NCBI GenBank assembly: GCA_003640645.1
Contig: QGHH01000004.1
Location: forward strand, 272,772-336,771
Origin: Fredinandcohnia aciditolerans
GTDB lineage: Bacteria > Bacillota > Bacilli > Bacillales > Bacillaceae_L
Length of the DNA stretch: 64,000 nucleotides
Direction of reading: 5' to 3'
Shown: one piece after another, positions 57,712 to 64,000 of the stretch
Layout: each line of letters begins with the position of its first letter
How positions within the stretch are numbered: the stretch's first letter is position 1
Position numbers and translations under genes: made by a program
Notes under the pieces: generated by a model
The model's input: the letters and a program-made list of their open reading frames with translations, nothing else
Told to the model about the DNA's origin: nothing
Database searches by the model: none

Positions 57712-58494
57712 TCATCTTTTTCGAAACCGCAAGATAAATACAGGTGGAATTTCAAGCCAATCAAATTTATCAGTCTCTTTTTGGAAACTTGGTTCTTCCA
57801 TACCGTCCAATACAAAATTAGCCTCGAAAAATAGATTGTGATAATACGATAATGGGCGATGGAACATGAGATGTGGGCTGGACTGACCTTTTATGCCAAT
57901 GGCTTGATAGGGTTCTGGGGTAAGATATTTTGAAATTTGAATACTATTTGTAGTGATCACATTCCCATTCCTTTCTTCTGTCTCCGTGACTTTACGAACT
58001 CCAGGCGGTTGGAAACATGGATGTGTGATCGAAAAAACGAAAACTCCATTTGGCTTTAACATCTGATGTAAGGTTTTGACTAAAGGCGTGATATCCGCAA
58101 TATCCATTAAGGCCATATTAGCTACTGCACTATCAAATTGTTCAGTTCCCAGTTCAGACAATTCCTTGTAACTGGTTGCGTCCACAACTTTATAATCTAT
58201 TTGATTTATGTATTCCTTTGTTCTGATTTTTGCCCGCTCTATCATTTTTTCAGAGTAATCAAAGGCAACAACATCTGCTCCCGATTCTGCAAGTCTCCTT
58301 GAAAAATTTCCGTTACCGCAAGCAATGTCTAATATGGTCTGGCCTTCTTTTATATTTAATAGTTTTTCAGTATAAGGGCGAATCAGTTCACGGTGATATC
58401 GATTACTCTCATCCCCCATATAATCATCCCAAATTTCCGCATTCTCTTCCCATCTTGCTTGTGAATCTTTGATTAGATCCTTCCATTCACTCAA
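57712..58494 (-). CDS. class I SAM-dependent methyltransferase
   Basis: A 260-residue enzyme: motif I is TILDIACGNGNFSRRLAESG and motif II VVAFDYSEKMIERAKIR, with VFVFSITHPCF as the post-III strand typical of small-molecule (UbiE-like) methyltransferases. Substrate unknown. TTG start, AAAGGAG 8 nt upstream. Divergent from the next methyltransferase. Confidence 0.85.
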   Translation of the reverse strand: MSEWKDLIKDSQARWEENAEIWDDYMGDESNRYHRELIRPYTEKLLNIKEGQTILDIACGNGNFSRRLAESGADVVAFDYSEKMIERAKIRTKEYINQIDYKVVDATSYKELSELGTEQFDSAVANMALMDIADITPLVKTLHQMLKPNGVFVFSITHPCFQPPGVRKVTETEERNGNVITTNSIQISKYLTPEPYQAIGIKGQSSPHLMFHRPLSYYHNLFFEANFVLDGMEEPSFQKETDKFDWLEIPPVFILRFRKR

Positions 58495-58603
58495 TCAGCA
58501 TTCTCCTTTCGACCTTTCTATAAAACGATGAGTTCACCCCATATTTTTACAATACATGTTAAAATAACCATTAGCAATGGGTAGTTAATGTGGGAAAGGG
58601 GTT

Positions 58604-59344
58604 ATGACGTGTATGGAATTTCGAGGAGCAAGTGCATACGATCACGAGGACTTTTTTTCAAATTATATGAAACGGAGAGGCAGAAAGGATAGTCCCAATA
58701 ATGCAATCGAAGCCCCGATTATTTATGAGTTAATCGGTGATTTTCAAAATAAAAGTATTCTAGATTTAGGTTGTGGCGATGCATCTTTTGGCAAAGACCT
58801 ACTGAGTCAAGGTGCATCCTATTACACGGGTGTAGAAGGTTCTGAGCAGATGGTTTCAGCTGCAAAACTAAATCTTAACAGTGAGTCCGGAACCATTTAT
58901 CATGAAAACTTAGAAACATACAGCTTTCCTTCAAACCACTTTGATATCGTCACCTCACGCTTCGCGATACACTATATTTCAGACATTCGGTCTCTTTTTC
59001 AAAACGTGTATCGTGCATTAAAAACGAATGGAAAATTCGTGTTCAGTGTCCAGCATCCTCTCACAACTTCCTCTTTCATAAGTAAACAAGTAGGTGATAA
59101 GCGTGGGAACTGGCTAGTTGATGATTATTTTCTTGAAGGTGAAAGAAAAGAACCTTGGATAGATCAAATCGTTGTAAAATATCACAGGACAATTGAGCAA
59201 TACTTCCGGGGTCTTACTGAGACTGGTTTTAGAATCGATGATTTACGTGAAGGTTCTCCCCAGCGAGAACATTTTTCAAGTGATGCTGAGTATAAAAGAA
59301 GACAACGAATTCCAGTCGTATTGATATTTTCTTGTAGGAAGTGA
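58604..59344 (+). CDS. class I SAM-dependent methyltransferase
   Basis: A 246-residue enzyme: SILDLGCGDASFGKDLLSQG is motif I, YTGVEGSEQMVSAAKL motif II and KFVFSVQHPLTTS the post-III strand. It resembles the divergent neighbour in layout. The ATG at 58604 is used (AAAGG 4 nt upstream); the ATG at 58613 is an alternative. It is followed by the palindrome at 59374-59392. Confidence 0.83.
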   Translation: MTCMEFRGASAYDHEDFFSNYMKRRGRKDSPNNAIEAPIIYELIGDFQNKSILDLGCGDASFGKDLLSQGASYYTGVEGSEQMVSAAKLNLNSESGTIYHENLETYSFPSNHFDIVTSRFAIHYISDIRSLFQNVYRALKTNGKFVFSVQHPLTTSSFISKQVGDKRGNWLVDDYFLEGERKEPWIDQIVVKYHRTIEQYFRGLTETGFRIDDLREGSPQREHFSSDAEYKRRQRIPVVLIFSCRK

Positions 59345-59373
59345 CCGCCACTTTTCCTGAGAAAACAAACTAA

Positions 59374-59392
59374 GGGACAGTGGCCCTGTCCC
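59374..59392. repeat. GGGACAG/CTGTCCC palindrome
   Basis: GGGACAG (59374-59380), TGGCC, CTGTCCC (59386-59392): a perfect 7-bp stem. Related to the palindrome at 52494-52520. Confidence 0.5.
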
Positions 59393-59437
59393 ACTTTATT
59401 GGCAAACTCCTAATGGATTCGGTTACGTTTAGATCAC

Positions 59438-59890
59438 TTACAAAGCTACTGCGTAAATACGCGAACTCGTTCCCCACGGATGATAGCCTGTACCAATATG
59501 GTTGAACCCGTATTTTTCATATAAACCAATGTGATCGGTGCAAAGATATAAGCTTGAAAAACCACTAGTTTTCGCATCGTTTTTAGCTCGTTCTAACAGG
59601 AGTGACCCATAATTATTACCTCTGTACTCTTCTTCAATATATACAGCACACACCCAAGGATACAGGTCCATCCGGCTTATAAAATCATTTGTAATCAGAC
59701 CAGCGCAGCCAATTATTTTTTTTTCATCCATCAAAAGATACCATTGTGGCAAGGGGTTCGAGCTCGAAATGCAATGTTCGATACAATCTTCATATACCTT
59801 CAAGCTTTGTTCGTTAGCCCATTTGCTTTGAATATAGGTTATCGCACTTTTCATATGCTCTGGATTTTCTTTAATAGAGATTATTTTCAT
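59438..59890 (-). CDS. GNAT family acetyltransferase
   Basis: A 150-residue GNAT: MKIISIKENPEHMKSAITYI at the start, CAVYIEEEYRGNNYGSLLLE as the acetyl-CoA loop and SLYLCTDHIGLYEKYGFNHI at the end. This is the streptothricin-acetyltransferase-like pattern (LYLCTDHxGLYEKYGF). The ATG at 59890 has GGAGG 9 nt upstream. Confidence 0.86.
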   Translation of the reverse strand: MKIISIKENPEHMKSAITYIQSKWANEQSLKVYEDCIEHCISSSNPLPQWYLLMDEKKIIGCAGLITNDFISRMDLYPWVCAVYIEEEYRGNNYGSLLLERAKNDAKTSGFSSLYLCTDHIGLYEKYGFNHIGTGYHPWGTSSRIYAVAL

Positions 59891-59926
59891 TTTCCGCATC
59901 CTCCGGTTATAGAATAACTAAATTTG

Positions 59927-60964
59927 TCATATTTCAAGGGATTTGTATATTTCACCAATAATCCCCTCCATTTGGTGAATACCTAATTCAGCGTTTGTCA
60001 TGATCACCGCACCGGACTCTCTTTGCGGAAATGCCACCATCATACATTGAAACCCTAATCCCCAACCAAGCGAGGAAATTTCAAGCTCTGTTTCTTGCCC
60101 GTTTAAAAACACTCCCAATCCGCACCACTTCTTATCCCTTTGAGGGCTTATCATTTCCTTTGCTTTACTCGCAGAAATGCCAATTTTACTTTCACCTTTT
60201 AAAGCATTCATTAATTCCAGAGTTAAACGACTTAAATCTGTAGTGGTTGTCCATAATCCTGAAGCCGCGGGGTATGGATATATTGGATATTTTTCATGAA
60301 CGATTTCGCCATTTTTATTATGTCCACTAGAAATGTTTGCTTTTCTTATATCCGTGGTTTGCATAACAAATAAGCTATTCTCCATTCGTAATGGTTTAAA
60401 TAATAGTTCGTTCACAACCTGGTCAAATGGCAATTTAGTAACGTCTTCTATTAGCTGCTGAATAATACAATAACCCGCGTCTGAATAATGGAATTCACTC
60501 TCAGGTTCATATTTCACTTCAATCGATTCGTTGCAATAAGGTGTTATTCCCTCTAATAGGTCAACCATTGAAGGTACACCTATGTCCACTTTTAACTCTG
60601 TGAAACTATATTTAGGGTCGACCAGTCCAGATTGATGACTTAGTAAGTTTCGTAATGTAACCTTTTTATTTTTCGTATATTCATTTTCAGGTACATTCCA
60701 AGATTCAAGTTTTCTGTTTACATTCTCATCTAAATTAAGGAGTCCCTGTTCGGTTAGACTTATAACTAGCATTCCTGTTAGAAACTTACTGATCGAACAA
60801 GAATTAAAAATCGAGTTCCCGTCTACTTTTTTAGTAGTCCCTGCTTGTAAGACACCACAGTTCTCTATTTTACTGATTTTACCTTTTCCAATTAATGCAA
60901 TGCTCAAACCCGGTACATGATATTGTTCCATAAGCTCTAGAATGTCACGATTTTTTAATTTCAT
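59927..60964 (-). CDS. serine hydrolase, beta-lactamase/penicillin-binding fold
   Basis: A 345-residue class C-like hydrolase: the SxxK motif S57-I-S-K60, the Y160-S-D motif in place of Y-x-N, and a C-terminal GLGFQCMMVAFPQ that ends in the position of K/H-T-G. It cleaves an amide or ester, possibly a D-amino-acid peptide. True beta-lactamase activity is uncertain. No signal peptide, so cytoplasmic. GGAG precedes the ATG by 6 nt. Confidence 0.82.
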   Translation of the reverse strand: MKLKNRDILELMEQYHVPGLSIALIGKGKISKIENCGVLQAGTTKKVDGNSIFNSCSISKFLTGMLVISLTEQGLLNLDENVNRKLESWNVPENEYTKNKKVTLRNLLSHQSGLVDPKYSFTELKVDIGVPSMVDLLEGITPYCNESIEVKYEPESEFHYSDAGYCIIQQLIEDVTKLPFDQVVNELLFKPLRMENSLFVMQTTDIRKANISSGHNKNGEIVHEKYPIYPYPAASGLWTTTTDLSRLTLELMNALKGESKIGISASKAKEMISPQRDKKWCGLGVFLNGQETELEISSLGWGLGFQCMMVAFPQRESGAVIMTNAELGIHQMEGIIGEIYKSLEI

Positions 60965-60984
60965 AGATAGCTCCGTTTCTATTG

Positions 60985-61161
60985 CTAATCCTGCTTTTCA
61001 CCATTATTTTGTTTGTATATTTTCTTAAGCGTGGAGTTTATATTATTAAAAGCTAGTAATATAAACCCTAACATGATAAAAGTTACGATTTCACCAGTAA
61101 AAAAGGATACTACCCCTAAAATTAAAAAGTAAAAGCCATACCACCAATTATTCATTTTCAT
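60985..61161 (-). CDS. small two-helix membrane protein
   Basis: A 58-residue frame with AGGAG 5 nt before the ATG: MKMNNWWYGFYFLILGVVSF, then TFIMLGFILLAFNNIN and a charged tail KKIYKQNNGEKQD. No family recognised. It is 20 nt upstream of the serine hydrolase gene in the same direction, so a coupled two-gene unit is likely. Confidence 0.6.
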   Translation of the reverse strand: MKMNNWWYGFYFLILGVVSFFTGEIVTFIMLGFILLAFNNINSTLKKIYKQNNGEKQD

Positions 61162-61196
61162 ACTCTCTCCTGTAAAAAAGCCTTTTTAAAATATAA

Positions 61197-61601
61197 TTAA
61201 TTGTTTACATTCGAATTCCCTTCAACAACTATCTCTATTAATTCATCAATAGTCCCAATACACTTTTCCACTTCGGGTAAATGATAAAACGTACTTGTTG
61301 TTTCAAAATGATTTATTTGATCATCCGGTGAATAGAGATAGATTTTCTTACCTTGTCCAAGTGCTATTCCAAGTTCAATGTGACTGCCTTTTCCTGCAGG
61401 GAATAGGACTATTAGTAAATCCGATTGTAATACTGCATTTTTTTCTTCCGTCCCAATAACTTTTAAATCCTCGAATGTTGAAGCTTTTTCATTTTTTGTC
61501 CAGTCATATGTATGTATAAAACCTTTTTTTATTAATTGTCGTGCAACATAACGAACTGTTTCTATGTTCTTAAAACTTGATGCAACATAAAACTTTTTCA
61601 T
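61197..61601 (-). CDS. nucleoside 2-deoxyribosyltransferase-like protein
   Basis: A 134-residue protein: KFYVASSFKNIETVRYVARQ at the start, GFIHTYDWTKN as the base-binding loop and GKGSHIELGIALGQGKKIYL with the catalytic Glu. Matches the small NDT/DUF4406-like Rossmann fold. The nucleoside specificity is unknown. GGGGGAA precedes the ATG. Confidence 0.8.
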   Translation of the reverse strand: MKKFYVASSFKNIETVRYVARQLIKKGFIHTYDWTKNEKASTFEDLKVIGTEEKNAVLQSDLLIVLFPAGKGSHIELGIALGQGKKIYLYSPDDQINHFETTSTFYHLPEVEKCIGTIDELIEIVVEGNSNVNN

Positions 61602-61712
61602 ATTTCCCCCTGTTTTTTGCTTTTATTACCTATTCTCCTATTCGATTAGAGAATCCTTCTGAATCCTTGCAATTTTTCCAAAGAATAAAAAAGAGCACAA
61701 CTTGAAAAAAAA

Positions 61713-62882
61713 TCAAATTGCGCTCCTTGTTTTATACGTATCCTTTTCTTTGCTCCTTACAGAAATAACTACTGTAATGAGTGATAAGATAATAAATATT
61801 CCACCTGCAAACGGGTTAACTGTAACCGAAAGTGTATCTACAATTCCAGCCCCAATCACGGACCCGACAGCCACACCTAAGTGAAGAGCTGAGTTATTCA
61901 GGCTTTGTTGAATTTCCGACGATTCAGGTGCTATTTCAATCAGATAAGATTGCATGGCTGGTGAAATCGCCCAACTGAGAATTCCCCAAACAATTAGGAC
62001 AATGAAAAACACGAGATACAAATCTGCCGAGTATGGAAATACAAAGAATAATGCACTAAAAATTACTAGTGAAATAACCATTGTTTTTCTTGAGCCCAAT
62101 AAATCTGCCAAGACACCGCCAAGACCCCCACCACTTACTGCTGCAAAACCAAAAATGAAATAGATAACACTAATCCACGTCGCGTTAAAATCAGTGGTAA
62201 CTTCTAGATATGGCTTAAAATAGGCATACATGATCGTATGACCTGTCATATACAGAAAAGTCGTTGTTAGCCCTAGAGTAATTTTGTGATTTTTCAATGT
62301 CGCAAGCTGTTTCCTTAATGGAATTTGAGGCTTTGGTTGTACTCTACTCATTAATAGATGAACGCCAATGATAGATAATCCCGTCAAAACCGTAATAAGT
62401 ACGAAAGGTGCTCTCCAGCCAAAACTATTACCCATAATAAGACCGATTGGTACCCCTAAAACTAAAGAAGCACTTACTCCCATGGACACAATCCCAATGG
62501 CTCTGCCTTTATACTTTTCCCCTACTAAGCTAGGCGCCATAACCAAACACAAGATAATCAATAAAGCTCCACTCAATGCCAAAATAATTCTACCTATAAA
62601 CAAAATAGAAAAAGTCGGTGCGAGCACGGTTACGATACAACCGATGAAAAAGATGTATAAGCATATTAAGGTAAGCCGTTTTCTTTCTATTTTTGCAGTC
62701 ATAACAAGTAAAATTGGTGATGCCACTGCAAAAATGACAGCAAACACAGTAATTAACAAGCCAACTTGTCCGATGCTTACCTCTAAATCCTCTGCAATTA
62801 AATCTAAGATGCCGCTAATGATAAGTTCAACTAACCCAATGATAAAGGATATGATCATTAAAAAATAAATACGTTTATCCAT
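61713..62882 (-). CDS. MFS transporter (DHA1/AraJ-like)
   Basis: A 389-residue 12-helix exporter: IERKRLTLICLYIFFIGCIV is the signature loop after helix 2, and SGALLIILCLVMAPSLVGEKYKGRAIGIV is typical of the DHA1 sugar-efflux/AraJ group. Drug or sugar export is a family-based guess. AAGGAAG precedes the ATG. It is divergent from the 52-bp array at 63.1 kb. Confidence 0.86.
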   Translation of the reverse strand: MDKRIYFLMIISFIIGLVELIISGILDLIAEDLEVSIGQVGLLITVFAVIFAVASPILLVMTAKIERKRLTLICLYIFFIGCIVTVLAPTFSILFIGRIILALSGALLIILCLVMAPSLVGEKYKGRAIGIVSMGVSASLVLGVPIGLIMGNSFGWRAPFVLITVLTGLSIIGVHLLMSRVQPKPQIPLRKQLATLKNHKITLGLTTTFLYMTGHTIMYAYFKPYLEVTTDFNATWISVIYFIFGFAAVSGGGLGGVLADLLGSRKTMVISLVIFSALFFVFPYSADLYLVFFIVLIVWGILSWAISPAMQSYLIEIAPESSEIQQSLNNSALHLGVAVGSVIGAGIVDTLSVTVNPFAGGIFIILSLITVVISVRSKEKDTYKTRSAI

Positions 62883-63071
62883 GTTGTCTTCCTTCCTATT
62901 AATGTTCCAAACTCTATAGTATCTGTTGATGAAAACTTACTCAAGAAAAATAATCTCATCTATATTATTTGATTTCGTCCAATTCACAATTAGCTTAAAA
63001 TTTTCCTTAAGTATGAGGTGTTGACCTGCTAGGGATGTTTCGACTGTAGGCATACTGATTTCAAGGAGGGA

Positions 63072-63845
63072 TGTCGGAATGAAAGGGGAATTCTGACAAA
63101 TTTCTGGATGAATGGGGGGCTACGTGTCCGAATATGTGATGGATTCGGACTGCTTTCATGGGCACAGGGGCAGATGTGTCCGAATACGTGCTGGATTCGG
63201 ACAGCTTTCATGATCACAGGAGCAACTGTGTCCGAATTCACTCTGGATTCGGACTGCTTTCTGGATCCAAGGGGCGGGCGGGTCCGAATGCATGCTGGAT
63301 TCAGACAGCTTTCATGGGCATAAGAGCGACTGTGTCCAAATGCCCGTTAGATTCGGACAGTTTTCATAGGCATAGGGGTAGCTGGGTCCGAAATACACCT
63401 GGATTCAGACAGCTTTCATGGTCATAAGAGCGACTGTGTCCAAATGCCCGCTAGATTTGGACAGTTTTCATGGGCACAGGAGCAGCCGTGTCCGAATGCT
63501 CTCTTGATTCGGACTGCTTTCATCATGATAGTAGCAGCTGTGTCCAAAATCATGCTGGATTCAGACAACTTTCATGACCACAGGAGCAGCATTGTCCGAA
63601 TGCCCGCTAGATTCGGACAGTTTTCATAGGCATAGGGGTAGCTGGGTCCGAAATGCACCTGGATTCAGACAGCTTTCATGGTCATAAGAGCGACTGTGTC
63701 CAAATGCCCGCTAGATTTGGACAGTTTTCATGGGCACAGGAGCAGCCGTGTCCGAATACACTCTGGATTCGGACTGCTTTCATGAGCACAGGAGCAGCAT
63801 TGTCCGAATGCACTATGGATTCGGACAGTTTTCATGGGCACATGT
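63072..63845. repeat. array of 52-bp hairpin repeats, family 2 (TGTCCGAAT...ATTCGGACA)
   Basis: The first base of the TGTCC (or GGTCC) cores lies at 63125, 63177, 63229, 63281, 63333, 63385, 63437, 63489, 63541, 63593, 63645, 63697, 63749 and 63801: 14 units, every step 52 bp. A degenerate unit (TGTCGGAAT...ATTCTGACA) starts at 63072, 53 bp before. Each unit is a 9-bp arm, a 9-bp loop (GCACTCTGG type), a 9-bp arm and a 25-bp spacer like GCTTTCATGGGCACAGGAGC. Reading frames through it are artefacts. Confidence 0.9.
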
Positions 63846-63907
63846 CAAGTCCTGTATTATGTGTAAATTCATTCCTCATGAAAAACAGTGTTAATCGATC
63901 TTATTTG

Positions 63908-63950
63908 TTTTTGGTTACTGGAAGGGGTACCCCCTTCCAGTAACCAAAAA
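63908..63950. repeat. perfect 20-bp inverted repeat
   Basis: TTTTTGGTTACTGGAAGGGG (63908-63927) and its exact complement (63931-63950) flank TAC. Then CGCG-CTAT-CGCG and a T-rich stretch follow to the window end. It could be a strong bidirectional terminator or the end of a repeat element beyond the window. Confidence 0.75.
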
Positions 63951-64000
63951 TTCGCGCGCTATCGCGCAGACTATTTTTGTTTTTTCTTTTTCTTTTTTTC

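Noticed and set aside
63108-63943. Several 60-96 codon frames with DSDSFHGHRS-type repeats
   Set aside because: Same artefact of the second 52-bp array, again open in several frames.

Overview
The window looks like chromosomal DNA of a low-GC, endospore-forming Gram-positive bacterium of the family Bacillaceae (Bacillus in the broad sense). The grounds are the sporulation gene spoIIP, strong AAGGAGG-type ribosome binding sites with frequent GTG and TTG starts, and many small Bacillus-type families (YitT, DUF3231, DUF1801, DUF4181, DUF817, DUF1761, DUF5412, PspC). No species can be named from the sequence alone.

Layout. 1-10.6 kb: a partial LD-carboxypeptidase gene, then small transporters, VOC (glyoxalase-fold) proteins, a methyltransferase, SpoIIP, a flavin-reductase-fold protein, an AraC/GyrI-type regulator, a Nudix hydrolase and a DUF3231 protein. 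10.8-11.3 kb: a structured RNA that looks like 6S RNA, followed by tRNA-Arg(CCU). 11.22-22.65 kb: an 11.4-kb integrative element in the 3' end of that tRNA gene. It is bounded by an exact 54-bp direct repeat and carries a tyrosine recombinase, about a dozen small mostly unrecognised genes, a winged-helix protein, a ribbon-helix-helix protein, a 1.7-kb non-coding tract, a DUF6710-like gene, a coiled-coil membrane protein and a decayed SRA-like/HNH restriction endonuclease. No conjugation, capsid or packaging gene is recognisable. 22.7-31.9 kb: ordinary chromosome with a NERD-domain protein, an additional RNase J-type gene, TPR, isochorismatase-fold, VOC and GNAT genes. 32-41 kb: a patchy zone of single small genes (GNATs, a nucleotidyltransferase, an S51 peptidase, Nudix, DNA alkylation repair, small membrane proteins) separated by dispersed intergenic repeats. 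It includes a gene with an internal stop and one with a homopolymer frameshift. 41-63 kb: PlsC, MFS exporters, glutathione peroxidase, a DNA glycosylase, MBL hydrolase, a run of small membrane proteins, lipoproteins, rhodanese, methyltransferases and a beta-lactamase-fold hydrolase.

The most striking non-genic content is repeat architecture. Two separate arrays (about 53.73-54.88 kb and 63.07-63.84 kb) consist of 27-bp hairpins (9-bp arm, 9-bp loop, 9-bp arm) on an exact 52-bp pitch. The two arrays share the arm core TGTCCGAA but have different loops and spacers. A second class (7.7-8.0, 24.1 and 25.5 kb) repeats short AT-rich units on an exact 20-bp pitch, usually five units per array. Neither class looks like CRISPR or coding DNA.

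Most genes are singletons or short co-directional pairs on the minus strand. Visible operon-like groups are 167-1322, the element genes between 15.0 and 18.4 kb, 28774-30185, 47083-48056 and 56997-57628. Several lesions (21533-22347, 25967-26370, 35384-35920, 36059-36430) suggest gene decay or local sequence error.
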